A stretch of DNA of 64,000 nucleotides from Acidobacteriota bacterium. Lineage in GTDB: Bacteria > Acidobacteriota > Blastocatellia > UBA7656. Below the pieces are notes generated by a model. It saw only the letters and a program-made list of their open reading frames with translations, searched no databases and was not told the DNA's origin. The stretch spans positions 326,307 through 390,306 of the forward strand of contig JBFMDH010000003.1 of NCBI GenBank assembly GCA_040754075.1, written 5' to 3'. Below are positions 20,104 to 28,768 of this stretch, in pieces (position 1 is the stretch's first letter; each line of letters opens with the position of its first letter). Position numbers and translations under genes: made by a program.

Positions 20104-20326
20104 AATGTTTGCGTTACGAAACGTTCGAGCAATTATTCACCGGCTTGAACGATTGTGAAAGCCCGAGGCTCGGAATTTTACGCAATCGGGCGAATCCTTT
20201 GCTTGAGTCAGGGGAAACTGTGGGGATTTCCCCAATAAAATTGGGCATCGGAGAGAAAATTTAACGGTATACCAATTGCCTTGCGTGATTCCCGTAAGCT
20301 CAAAACGTATCTCTAAGGAGGGTTCA

Positions 20327-20755
20327 ATGAAACGATTTCGCCTGATTATTACGACTATTTTATTCGCTGCGTCGATCACTGCCGGATGGTTATTGCTGGT
20401 CGGCAATGCGCAAGCCAGCAACAAAGATGCCTATGTCGATAAAGGCAAAAGACTATTTTCACAGTATTGCGCCAGTTGTCACGGAGTTGATGGCAAGGGT
20501 CAGGGGCCGGTGGCTGGCTCGCTTAAAACTGCTCCCGCAGACCTCACGGCAATTCAGAAAAAGGGTGAAAAATTCCCCTTCACGCATATCGCTGTGTTGA
20601 TTGACGGAGAAAAAACCGACAGAAGTATCGAAGCCCATGGAACCGGCAAGATGCCTGTCTGGGGAACCGTGTTTCGCCAGTCGCGCGGTTTGCAAAAAGA
20701 GAGCTATATCTACGCGCTCACCAAATATATCGAATCGATTCAAGCAGCTAGGTAG
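20327..20755 (+). CDS. Secreted mono-heme cytochrome c
   Basis: 142 aa; ATG 20327 follows CTAAGGAGGGTTCA, a strong ribosome binding site. A signal peptide or anchor spans residues 1-29 (cleavage likely after A-Q-A). A single C-A-S-C-H heme-binding motif lies near residue 50, with a Met ligand candidate in G-T-G-K-M-P-V-W-G (about residue 110). This is the class I cytochrome c (cbb3-CcoP-like) pattern. It would carry electrons in the periplasm. No oxidase or reductase gene is adjacent. Confidence 0.9.
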   Translation: MKRFRLIITTILFAASITAGWLLLVGNAQASNKDAYVDKGKRLFSQYCASCHGVDGKGQGPVAGSLKTAPADLTAIQKKGEKFPFTHIAVLIDGEKTDRSIEAHGTGKMPVWGTVFRQSRGLQKESYIYALTKYIESIQAAR

Positions 20756-20904
20756 GCAAAAGTTCAACTGCTTTTAGAAGGTTTGAGTATTTAAACATCA
20801 ATAACGACCCACGGCGTCGCCCCAATAAAAGTTTGCGCGAACATCGCGTTTCATCTGTCAGGTCAGTCGAAACTCGCTGCTCGCGCAAATTATTTGGTCA
20901 TTTA

Positions 20905-23076
20905 TCAATTGCGCCGCATACTGGATTCCGGTTTTGCAGTTTCCGCGTCTTCATAACGCTTGCCGGTTTCACGATCAAATACCGCGTTGCGTAAAAAGGC
21001 TTCGGTCGTCCAGGGCGCGCCGCCGCCACCTAAATATTTCTGGAACCATTCAAGATGCGCCGTGTAGTACAAAGCCATCTCGTACCAACTGGGCCAGTGC
21101 CCGGCATTCGGATAGACAATCAATCGCGAAGGCACGCCGCGTTTTTGCAAGGCGGTGAAAAATTCCAAAGATTGCGTGTAAGGCACGCGATAATCGCGCT
21201 CGCCGGTAATGATGAGCGTCGGGGTTTTGAAATTGCGAACATAATTCGATGGTGACATCGTCTCATACAAACGCGAATTCCACGGCTGACCTTTCGCGTC
21301 CCATTCGGGAAACCATAACTCTTCGGTTGCCCCGTAAAACGATTTCAAATTGTAGAGTCCCATCATCGAAGCAATCGCTTTAAAGCGCGTCGTGTGTCCG
21401 GCAAACCAGTTCATCATATATCCGCCATACGACCAGCCCATCGCGCCCATTCGCGTTTTATCGACATAAGGCAAACGTTCAAGCGCACTCGTCACCAGCA
21501 TCAAATCCTGAAACACCATCCCATTCCAGTCGCCGGAAATTTGCGCGGTAAAGGCTTGACCGTACCCGACGGAACCATGCGGATTGCAAAACGCCACGAT
21601 GTAACCCGCGCCCGGATAGACTTGCCAGTCGCCGCGAAACCCGTCCGCCCATTGCGATTGCGGGCCACCGTGAACATTTAATATCAACGGGTATTTTTTG
21701 TTCGGGTCGAAATTATGCGGCTTGACGATGAAGGTATGAATCTTGGCGCCGCCCGCGCCCGCAATCCACATCTGTTCGGCAGGACGAATATCAACATCGT
21801 TGGCAACGGCTGTATTAATGTTCGTCAGTTGTCGGTTATTTGCGGCTTTGCCGTTCGTAATATCGGCGCTATGAATTTCTGCGGGTTCGGCGATGCCGCG
21901 TCTGATGTAAAAGATTTTCTTTTCATCATCGGTAAACGTGAAAGCATCGATGGATTTGTCAGCGATAACCTGGGTGATTTTTCTTGTCGTCAAATCAAGC
22001 CGATGAATCGGCACCTGACCTTTGAATGGTCCCGTAAAATAGATAGCCTTTGAATCTTTGCTCCATTCAAAATCATCAATCCAGTCGCGGTAAGTTTCGG
22101 TTAAAACTTCCGACTTTCCCGTAGCGCGGTCATACAATGCCAGGCGGAACAAATCCGATTCATAGCCCGGCAGTCGTTGCAATCGATAGGCGATATATTT
22201 GCCATCGGGCGAATATTTCGGCGTCCCGTCATAAGCTTTATTTGCGGCGGTGATGTTTCGCGGTTTGGCGTTAGCGTCCGTGAGCGCAAGCAACCACACA
22301 TCGCCGTTGGTAGACGAAGCCTGGGCTTTATCGTGATTTGACATTAACGCGAGTTCTTTGCCATCGGGCGAAAAGGTTGCGCGAATCGAACCCGACACAT
22401 CAAACGGCGGCCAGTCCATATTGCCCGGCGTGAGGTCGCGCACTGCGCCGCTTTCAATATTCAATAAAAAGGTGTGCGCGCGTTTGCCGTCACGCCATTG
22501 TGTCCAGTGGCGATATAACAATTCATCAGCCAGGTGGGCGCGCAGCGCGCCTTTTTCCCAGCGTTCACTAATGCGTTTGTTGCAGGCGTCATTGCCGTTG
22601 CATTCGGGATAAACATCCGAAGTGAACGCCACGAGTTTACCGTCGGGTGAAATAACATAATCGCCAACGCCGGTTGAAAGTGTGGTCAGTAGTTTCCATT
22701 CGCCGCCGGTTTGTGGCATGACGAAAAGTTGCACGTTGCCATCTCTGACGGCTTGAAAGATGATGCGACCATCGGGGAGAAAATGCGGCGAGAAAGCGTT
22801 TTGCGTAGTGATTTCTTTAGAGTTTTTACCATCGATGTCCATCGTCCAGATGCGTGTGGCGCGTCGGGCGCGGGCTAAATCCGAAGTCGTTACGCCGTAA
22901 AGAACGGTTTTTCCGTCGGGCGAAATCTCAATGCCGGATACCCCTTTGATGCGGTAAAAATCTTCAATCGTGAAGGCGCGTTTCTGCGCATAAACCGAAG
23001 CGACGAGCAAAAGTAGAAGTGAAATTGATAATGCAAGCTTGCGTGTTGAAATAGATAAAAATGAATTTCGGGTCAT
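20905..23076 (-). CDS. S9 family peptidase (prolyl oligopeptidase/acylaminoacyl type), secreted
   Basis: 723 aa from the ATG at 23076, preceded on the minus strand by GAAGGAGCCTTCT; longer in-frame starts read through a hairpin and are unlikely. Signal peptide at about 1-30 (A-S-V-Y-A-Q). An N-terminal beta-propeller (about 35-430) with I-S-P-D-G-K turns shields a C-terminal alpha/beta-hydrolase domain. Catalytic residues are visible: Ser in G-W-S-Y-G-G-Y, Asp in G-E-R-D-Y-R-V-P and His in N-A-G-H-W-P. It would cleave short peptides in the periplasm, fitting a protein- or peptide-using lifestyle suggested by the other peptidases here. Confidence 0.93.
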   Translation of the reverse strand: MTRNSFLSISTRKLALSISLLLLLVASVYAQKRAFTIEDFYRIKGVSGIEISPDGKTVLYGVTTSDLARARRATRIWTMDIDGKNSKEITTQNAFSPHFLPDGRIIFQAVRDGNVQLFVMPQTGGEWKLLTTLSTGVGDYVISPDGKLVAFTSDVYPECNGNDACNKRISERWEKGALRAHLADELLYRHWTQWRDGKRAHTFLLNIESGAVRDLTPGNMDWPPFDVSGSIRATFSPDGKELALMSNHDKAQASSTNGDVWLLALTDANAKPRNITAANKAYDGTPKYSPDGKYIAYRLQRLPGYESDLFRLALYDRATGKSEVLTETYRDWIDDFEWSKDSKAIYFTGPFKGQVPIHRLDLTTRKITQVIADKSIDAFTFTDDEKKIFYIRRGIAEPAEIHSADITNGKAANNRQLTNINTAVANDVDIRPAEQMWIAGAGGAKIHTFIVKPHNFDPNKKYPLILNVHGGPQSQWADGFRGDWQVYPGAGYIVAFCNPHGSVGYGQAFTAQISGDWNGMVFQDLMLVTSALERLPYVDKTRMGAMGWSYGGYMMNWFAGHTTRFKAIASMMGLYNLKSFYGATEELWFPEWDAKGQPWNSRLYETMSPSNYVRNFKTPTLIITGERDYRVPYTQSLEFFTALQKRGVPSRLIVYPNAGHWPSWYEMALYYTAHLEWFQKYLGGGGAPWTTEAFLRNAVFDRETGKRYEDAETAKPESSMRRN

Positions 23077-23144
23077 AGAAGGCTCCTTCAGAAACGGGGT
23101 GGTAAATTCAGATACGAAGCAAAAACTATTTAACCGCCAAACCG

Positions 23145-23188
23145 CCAAATACGCCAAGCAGATTTGCATTTTTCTGTTGGCGTATTGG
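23145..23188 (-). terminator. Hairpin between SDR and S9 genes
   Basis: A 12-bp stem, CCAAATACGCCAA with TTGGCGTATTGG (one bulged base), encloses about 19 nt. On the minus strand it follows the SDR gene and precedes the S9 peptidase gene, so it is placed to end SDR transcription. A clear T-run is lacking on that side. Confidence 0.45.
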
Positions 23189-23208
23189 GTGTCTTGGCAA
23201 GTGGATGT

Positions 23209-24042
23209 TTAAGTCTGGAGTCCCGTCAGTCGTTCGCTCACTTCCCACAATTTCTTTGCGAGTTCATCGTCTTGCGCCGCGCGCGATGGGTATTTCTCTT
23301 TTTTCTTCTCAAAATATTTGCCGCTGACGCCTTCGACTTCCGAAGAGCTTGCCAGATACACAGAAGTTTGTGCGCCCTTTTCGGGACTCATGGTAAACAG
23401 TTTGATGAGCCATTCAAGCGGTTTCGGGGTGTTGCGAAAAATACTGGTCGCGACTGCGCCGGGATGCAGAGAGTTTGCCGTAACCCCGGTTCCGGCAATG
23501 CGCCGCGCCAGTTCGCGTGTGAATAAAATATTTTCGAGTTTGGAATTGCTATAGGCGGCAACGCCTTTGTATTCGCGCTCGCCTTGCAGGTTGTCGAATT
23601 CGACTTTGCCGTATTTGTGGGCTTCGCTGGCGACGCTGACGATGCGCGAAGGCGCGGACGCCCGGAGCACATCAAGCAATAAATTGGTCAGTAAAAAATA
23701 GGCGAGATGATTGACCGCAAAAGTGGTTTCATAACCATCAACTGTAAGCGCGCGCTTGGGAATATAAACGCCCGCGTTATTGATGAGCACATCGAGACGG
23801 TTATATTTGGCTTTGAATTCATCGGCGAGTCGGCGAATCGCTGATAGCGAAGACAAATCGGCAATCAGCAATTCAATATTTGAATTGCCGGATTGGGTTT
23901 TGATTTCACCGAGCGCCGCTTCGCCTTTACTGCGGTCGCGACAAACCATGACAAGCTGTGCGCCCTGTTCGGCAAGACTGCGTGCCGTCACTTTTCCGAT
24001 ACCGGCACTCGCGCCGGTGATTAAACATCGTTTTCCGTTCAT
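23209..24042 (-). CDS. Short-chain dehydrogenase/reductase (retinol dehydrogenase-like SDR)
   Basis: 277 aa. Rossmann dinucleotide motif T-G-A-S-A-G-I-G at 9-16, N-N-A-G at about 88-91, and the catalytic Tyr-Lys equivalent Y-S-N-S-K at about 163-167 with Ser upstream in S-V-A-S-E. The C-R-D-R after strand 2 suggests NADP preference. The family oxidises or reduces hydroxy/keto groups of lipophilic substrates; the exact substrate is unknown. Its first 40 bp recur at 24851-24890 beyond the toxin-antitoxin genes, so its original upstream region appears displaced. The present ribosome binding site (GGGAATGAACTATCA) is weak. Confidence 0.92.
   Translation of the reverse strand: MNGKRCLITGASAGIGKVTARSLAEQGAQLVMVCRDRSKGEAALGEIKTQSGNSNIELLIADLSSLSAIRRLADEFKAKYNRLDVLINNAGVYIPKRALTVDGYETTFAVNHLAYFLLTNLLLDVLRASAPSRIVSVASEAHKYGKVEFDNLQGEREYKGVAAYSNSKLENILFTRELARRIAGTGVTANSLHPGAVATSIFRNTPKPLEWLIKLFTMSPEKGAQTSVYLASSSEVEGVSGKYFEKKKEKYPSRAAQDDELAKKLWEVSERLTGLQT
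24003..24042. repeat. 40-bp direct repeat, copy A (SDR gene start)
   Basis: The first 40 bp of the SDR coding region. A second copy at 24851-24890 matches at 38 of 40 positions. The two copies bracket the vapBC-type module. Confidence 0.9.
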
Positions 24043-24060
24043 TGATAGTTCATTCCCGAT

Positions 24061-24504
24061 TTATAAGCTATTTGGGTCTACGACAGTAATTGAAGAAAAC
24101 CGCTTGAAGTCAGATATATTAAAGGTCAACAAGTGAGTAATGCCATGTGCAAGCATCGCTCCTACTAAGCGTGCATCGTGAACTTGTACACCGGAAACCT
24201 GGTAAGTCACGACTAATTGACGCCAGTGTTTGTAAATGTCTGGTATATCTGGCAAGAGGGGAAAGAAATTTTCCAGTTGGTGAATCTCCGCATCGGCTTG
24301 CGCTGGTGTCAGTCCAAACCCGTTATTGGTTTTGGGGCGCGTCAGAACATTCCAAAATTCAATAACATTCTGGCAGGTGATATGGAGTAAATCACCGTTA
24401 TTAACAAGTTTGGTGATAGCCATGCGCGCCGCCTGGTGTTGCGGGTCATTAAGACGTGCGCGGCGCAGCAAACCATTGGTATCAAGCAAATACAAATCCG
24501 CCAT
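24061..24504 (-). CDS. vapC: PIN-domain toxin, VapC family
   Basis: 147 aa from the ATG at 24504, whose first base overlaps the antitoxin stop (TGATG), the usual coupling of such pairs. Acidic active-site residues of PIN ribonucleases are present: Asp in L-L-D-T-N-G-L near the N-terminus, Glu in V-I-E-F-W-N, Asp in V-H-D-A-R-L-V-G-A and Asp in N-I-S-D-F-K-R-F. VapC toxins cut tRNA or rRNA and are held in check by the cognate antitoxin. The gene stops only 18 nt before the SDR start, inside a segment bracketed by the 40-bp direct repeats. Confidence 0.9.
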   Translation of the reverse strand: MADLYLLDTNGLLRRARLNDPQHQAARMAITKLVNNGDLLHITCQNVIEFWNVLTRPKTNNGFGLTPAQADAEIHQLENFFPLLPDIPDIYKHWRQLVVTYQVSGVQVHDARLVGAMLAHGITHLLTFNISDFKRFSSITVVDPNSL

Positions 24505-24770
24505 CAACCGCGTTCTCCATAGAAACTTTCACGACTCAAATCATTTTCTGAGAAGGGCGGCAGGCTCGCGTCGTATCCATCCATCCAATTATCAAAAGCC
24601 TTGAGCCACTGTTCTTGGGTTGCTCGCTTCCAGAATGGCTCCTGAATTTCAGATGTCAGTTTATCTTCCAGTAATCGCAACAAATATTCATCGGTTTTAA
24701 GCCCTTGTCGCGCCGCTTCGCTTTGCAACTTGGCTTCAAGTTCCGATGGAATGGTTATCGTCAAAGTCAT
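24504..24770 (-). CDS. Antitoxin of the VapC pair (ribbon-helix-helix type)
   Basis: 88 aa; start at 24770 after GCCGGAGGGAAGCGC. The first 30 residues (TLTITIPSELEAKLQSEAAR) look like a ribbon-helix-helix DNA-binding strand and helix. The C-terminal part (about 45-88), with W-L-K-A-F-D-N-W and an acidic and aromatic tail, is the likely toxin-neutralising segment. It overlaps vapC by one base and is probably autoregulated, but I could not define an operator. Confidence 0.85.
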   Translation of the reverse strand: MTLTITIPSELEAKLQSEAARQGLKTDEYLLRLLEDKLTSEIQEPFWKRATQEQWLKAFDNWMDGYDASLPPFSENDLSRESFYGERG

Positions 24771-24850
24771 GCGCTTCCCTCCGGCTTTATTTTGCCAAGC
24801 CCTCAGAGATATTAAAAGAGGTATCTATGATCAGCCGTAGTTTCTTAATG

Positions 24851-24890
24851 CGGCACTCGCGCCGATGATTAAACATGGTTTTCCGTTCAT
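24851..24890. repeat. 40-bp direct repeat, copy B (displaced SDR gene start)
   Basis: It matches 24003-24042 at 38 of 40 positions and ends at the same start codon. It has no open frame behind it. The 24771-25106 gap contains otherwise only a few AT-rich stretches and the leader of the next operon. Confidence 0.9.
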
Positions 24891-25106
24891 ATAATTTGTT
24901 GAGGTTTATCACAACTGTCCTGACATAACGGCAATGTTACAACAAATACCGAAACGTTGACTAATCAACGCCCGCTTGCAAGTTGAAAAATCGAAAAGAT
25001 GGATTTTCAGACAGCTTCAATTTGCGCCGCTATAAGGGTTCAGATTAGACTAGGCGGTCAGGTGTGTGCCTGACTTGTATGACAATCACAATCAGAGGAG
25101 AACTTG

Positions 25107-26015
25107 ATGGCTAACAAAACCGGCAACGCCGCTTCCAAAACGGCGCAAGTTGCTGTTGAAGAATTGACCACTGCGCTTGGCGAAGCCCGCAAACAACTGA
25201 CTGCCGAAGTCAAAGTGCGTCGCGATGTCATCAAACCGATGGAAGTGGCATTGCGCGCTCTGAAAGACCCGCATCGCAACGCCCTGGCGCTTTACGAAGC
25301 CGCTGTCGCGCTGGAAAATCCAAACGGCGATTTCATCCTGCCGAAAAGCTACGCGACGACCGCCGCCGAGTTACGCGCTTTTGCCGATGAACAGCTCTCC
25401 GAACTCGAATTTACCTTTGCCCGCGATTTGCGCGAAGCCTTCAAAGAAAAGGGCGTTGACCTGACAGGACCGCCGACCAAACTGGTTGCAGACCTTTTTG
25501 TCATCGAACCTGACTTGCGCAAAAAACAGGTCTACATAACATTCTCGCGGCAAAGCGTGACGGCGAAAAAAATCAAACTGGATGTCGTTCAAGTCCTCTC
25601 GACTTATGAACGCGCGCGGCGTGAAATCTGCGAGCGCAAAATTGACCTTGACGCTTTGCTCGCCGAGTTGTTTGAAGCCTATCAACGCCTGCTGACGCTT
25701 TCGGGAAAAAAGCCGGGCGCGCGCCTGAGCATCGTTGACTGTTACCGCGAACTGGTCTTGATTCGCCAACCCCTGGCGTTTCGCAAAAATCCGTCAAAAA
25801 ACAGTTTCACCGATTACCCGAAAACCCACTTTGCTTACGATATGCTGGAATTGCGTCGCCAACGTAAACTCAATCACCAAGGGCAACAACTCAATTTCAG
25901 CGTCGCCACCATTGATGTCGGCAGCGATTCGACACGCGCCATGTTTTTAGCCACCAGCGCCACCGAAGGACAATTCATCAAAGAGTTGTACTTCGCGCAG
26001 GAGAAATCATCGTGA
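25107..26015 (+). CDS. Unknown protein, first gene of a BREX-like ATPase/helicase operon
   Basis: 302 aa; ATG 25107 follows ATCAGAGGAGAACTTG. I do not recognise the family. The first 60 residues look like a charged coiled coil (L-G-E-A-R-K-Q-L-T-A-E-V-K), then mixed alpha/beta with many Lys and Arg, and a possible winged-helix-like end (about 225-300, H-F-A-Y-D-M-L-E-L). It overlaps the next ATPase gene by 4 nt (GTGA), so the two are translationally coupled and the products probably interact. It may be a scaffold or nucleic-acid sensor. No nuclease, methylase or phosphatase motif is seen. Confidence 0.8.
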   Translation: MANKTGNAASKTAQVAVEELTTALGEARKQLTAEVKVRRDVIKPMEVALRALKDPHRNALALYEAAVALENPNGDFILPKSYATTAAELRAFADEQLSELEFTFARDLREAFKEKGVDLTGPPTKLVADLFVIEPDLRKKQVYITFSRQSVTAKKIKLDVVQVLSTYERARREICERKIDLDALLAELFEAYQRLLTLSGKKPGARLSIVDCYRELVLIRQPLAFRKNPSKNSFTDYPKTHFAYDMLELRRQRKLNHQGQQLNFSVATIDVGSDSTRAMFLATSATEGQFIKELYFAQEKSS

Positions 26016-27295
26016 ATCTCAGCAAACAAGAAGCCCAACATATTGTTCGCAAACTTGGCGAATCAGGGATTCCGCCGACGCGCGGACTGGCAGCTTACAC
26101 GGTGGGCATTGACTCGCTGCTCAAAACTCTCGAAGACGAATATCTGCGCGGCTATCTGCGCGATGGCGGCTCAAGTTTCAAGTTGGTGGTCGGCGAATAT
26201 GGCAGCGGCAAATCGCACTTTCTCTATTGCCTGCGCGATAAGGCATGGGAAAACGGCTACGTCGTCAGTCGCGCCGAACTCAGTCCCAAAGAATGCCCGT
26301 ATGACAATCAATTGAAAGTCTATCAAGCGGTCATCGCCAATCTCATCTTCCACAATACAGACCCCAACGTCGCCGATACGCAAGGGTTGGAAGCCTTTCT
26401 CGAAAATCATTTCTACACGACTTTGAAAACTCTCGGTGTTGATGCGCCATTGACCAGCATTGGCTTAGACCTGCGCGTCAAACTCTGGCTCGATACCATC
26501 CTGCGGTTCAAAGTTGAAAGTCCGTCCTATCGCCACGCGGTCTATTTTTATTTGCAAGCGGTCGCCGAAGAGAATGAAACCCGAAAACAGTTAATCAGCG
26601 CCTGGCTGCGCGGCGAAGCCGTCGCCCTCAAAGATTTGCGCCAATTCAGCATCACCGAAAGAATAGACCGTTCGGTGGCGTTCAAAATGTTGCGCTCGCT
26701 CTCGCAGTTAATTCACGAACTCGGTTATGCGGGACTCGTGCTGCTGTTTGATGAAGGCGACCGCATGGTGAGCATCGGTTCGTCGCGCACCGAAAAAGTC
26801 GCCTGCGACAATCTGCGGGAAGTGATTGATCGTTGCGCGGGCGAAAGTCTGCCTTCGACACTCTTTGTTTACGCGGTGCCGCCATACTTTGTCACCAACA
26901 TCGCGCCGAATTACGAAGCCCTCAGTCAGCGCATCAGTTCAAAGGTGAAATTTTCGCGCAAGAATCCCTTCAGCGTGCAAATCAGCCTCGATCAACTTGA
27001 TTATCCGGGCGATGAAATGCTCAAGATGATTGGCGAGCGGTTGCTTGACATCTTCGAGATGGCTTACGACATGAAATTCGACCGTGAGTTGCAATTGCAC
27101 AACATCGCGCAACTCGCCGAAGCTTGCGGCTCACTGCTGTCAACCAGCCATCGCCGCCATTTCGTCAAATCGTTGATGGACATCCTCACCGAACAGCGTG
27201 TCGAAGGCGAACAGACCTATGAAGCCGAAGGCATTCAAATCGTGGTGCGCAATGTGACCGAACAACTGGGTCGCTCGCAGGGAGGCGAGTATTAG
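26012..27295 (+). CDS. P-loop ATPase, BrxC/BrxD-like (DUF2791 type), first copy
   Basis: 427 aa from GTG 26012 (GTGA overlap with the previous stop; AGGAG upstream). Walker A G-E-Y-G-S-G-K-S at 61-68 and Walker B L-V-L-L-F-D-E near residue 245 fit the BrxC/BrxD ATPase group used in BREX defence systems, an ATPase with ORC/STAND-like fold. The N-terminal R-K-L-G-E-S-G-I-P-P-T-R-G stretch is also typical of this group. The product would act with the second ATPase and the helicase encoded next. It ends in TAG overlapping the next GTG by one base. Confidence 0.85.
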   Translation: MNLSKQEAQHIVRKLGESGIPPTRGLAAYTVGIDSLLKTLEDEYLRGYLRDGGSSFKLVVGEYGSGKSHFLYCLRDKAWENGYVVSRAELSPKECPYDNQLKVYQAVIANLIFHNTDPNVADTQGLEAFLENHFYTTLKTLGVDAPLTSIGLDLRVKLWLDTILRFKVESPSYRHAVYFYLQAVAEENETRKQLISAWLRGEAVALKDLRQFSITERIDRSVAFKMLRSLSQLIHELGYAGLVLLFDEGDRMVSIGSSRTEKVACDNLREVIDRCAGESLPSTLFVYAVPPYFVTNIAPNYEALSQRISSKVKFSRKNPFSVQISLDQLDYPGDEMLKMIGERLLDIFEMAYDMKFDRELQLHNIAQLAEACGSLLSTSHRRHFVKSLMDILTEQRVEGEQTYEAEGIQIVVRNVTEQLGRSQGGEY

Positions 27296-28722
27296 TGGTC
27301 GGCTCCATCGTTACTCACCCGCTGTTCGGGCGCGGACAGGTTGTCGAACTCAGAAACGCGGCGCGTGAAGCGGTCGTGCGCTTCGATAACGGCATTCGCG
27401 CCGTCGTGCAAACCACCATGCTTTCGGTGTTGCAACCCTCGGCTTTGCCGCAACCGGTCGCGCCGCAACCCGTCGCGCCGACCAAACCGGAAGTTGCCGC
27501 AACCCCTGAACAAACGCAACAACTCGAAGCCCGCCGCGCCATCGAAGCTTTACGCTATGGCATCGTGCCCAACAAACGCCTGCGCGAATTGAGTGTCGGG
27601 CTGGAAGCTGAACGCGAAAGTTTGCAGCAGGCTTTTGCAACCACCGAACAACGCGGCGGCGATGTCCGCGTCGTTCTCGGCGAATATGGCAGCGGCAAAT
27701 CGCACTTTTTTGAACTGGCGGCGCAAGAGGCGTTGGCGCGCAATTTCCTGGTCGCGTCGACATCGCTGGATTTGCGCGAAGTGCCGCCCAATCGTCCGCA
27801 ACGCATTTACAACGCCTTGATTCGTTCACTGCGTTATCCTGATGCAACCGATGCGGGAACCCTGGTTCCGTTGCTTGACCGCATCCTCTCTCAGCAGACC
27901 GCATTTGCGGCGATGGGCGAAAAATTGCGCGGCACGACTTTCGGAACCGTGCTGCACAATTACGCCATGCTGCGCGCTGAGGGCGGCGAAGGTTTGGAAT
28001 CCCTGCTGGATTGGATTTCCGGCGAAAAGGTGTTTATTCAAACGGTGCGCGCCGCGCTGCCGCTTAAGAGCAAAGAATTTCCGGCGCGCGCGCTTTCGAT
28101 GATGACCACTGCCGCTGATCAGTATTGTTACCTGCTAAACGGTTGGGGCTGGCTTGCGGCGCAAGTCGGTTATGCGGGACTGGCGGTGTTGCTTGATGAA
28201 TCGGAGCATTACAGTTTGCTCACCCAACGCGGCAAGGAGCGGGCGGACAATTTTTTCAAAGCTCTCATCTACACGGCGATGCACGGGCGCGAAGATTGTC
28301 GCCTGAGCGAAAGCCAGCTTGAACATCAGCAACGTGAACACCCTTTTCGCTTTGCCGACCGCAGCCAGCTGTTGGTGATGTTCGCGGTCACGCCATCGGC
28401 AAACACCTTCGATTATCAGCGTTGGCTTGGCGAAGAGCAGATTATCAAACTCACCGGCGATTTATCGGCGCAGACGCTCGAACAATTGATGGGACAACTG
28501 TTCGCGCTGCATCGCCAGGCTTATGGTTATGAACGCGACGGCAATCAATTGGATTTGTCGCAAGGCGCGCATGAAGGGCTGGAGCGCCGCTTGCTCAATT
28601 TGCGGCAAACCATACGCCTCGCCATAGAAGTTTATGACACCTGCTACGCGCACGTGGATTACCCAGCGAGCGAAGCCGTCGCAGAGATGCGACAATCGTT
28701 ATTTGGACGCTACGGATTTTAG
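27295..28722 (+). CDS. P-loop ATPase, BrxC/BrxD-like, second copy with N-terminal Tudor-like domain
   Basis: 475 aa from GTG 27295 (TAGTG overlap; GGAGGCGAG upstream). Residues 1-45 (H-P-L-F-G-R-G-Q-V-V, then V-R-F-D-N-G) resemble the Tudor-like C-terminal domain of UvrD/PcrA helicases, followed by a Pro/Ala/Gln-rich linker (48-75) and the ATPase domain. Walker A G-E-Y-G-S-G-K-S at 129-136 is identical to that of the first copy, and Walker B is L-A-V-L-L-D-E-S. The two ATPases are paralogues that may form a mixed ring. The N-terminal domain may dock the complex on RNA polymerase or DNA, which is inference. Confidence 0.85.
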   Translation: MVGSIVTHPLFGRGQVVELRNAAREAVVRFDNGIRAVVQTTMLSVLQPSALPQPVAPQPVAPTKPEVAATPEQTQQLEARRAIEALRYGIVPNKRLRELSVGLEAERESLQQAFATTEQRGGDVRVVLGEYGSGKSHFFELAAQEALARNFLVASTSLDLREVPPNRPQRIYNALIRSLRYPDATDAGTLVPLLDRILSQQTAFAAMGEKLRGTTFGTVLHNYAMLRAEGGEGLESLLDWISGEKVFIQTVRAALPLKSKEFPARALSMMTTAADQYCYLLNGWGWLAAQVGYAGLAVLLDESEHYSLLTQRGKERADNFFKALIYTAMHGREDCRLSESQLEHQQREHPFRFADRSQLLVMFAVTPSANTFDYQRWLGEEQIIKLTGDLSAQTLEQLMGQLFALHRQAYGYERDGNQLDLSQGAHEGLERRLLNLRQTIRLAIEVYDTCYAHVDYPASEAVAEMRQSLFGRYGF

Positions 28723-28734
28723 TTTTTTGTGCCG

Positions 28735-28758
28735 CACACATTCCGGTGTGTGACCGAT
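28735..28758 (+). promoter_or_regulatory. Intercistronic hairpin CACACA/TGTGTG
   Basis: A 6-bp perfect stem with a 6-nt loop in the 46-nt gap between the second ATPase and the helicase genes. It is the only junction of this operon that is not overlapping. It may tune helicase expression or be a weak attenuator. Confidence 0.3.
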
Positions 28759-28768
28759 TGTCAAGGCG

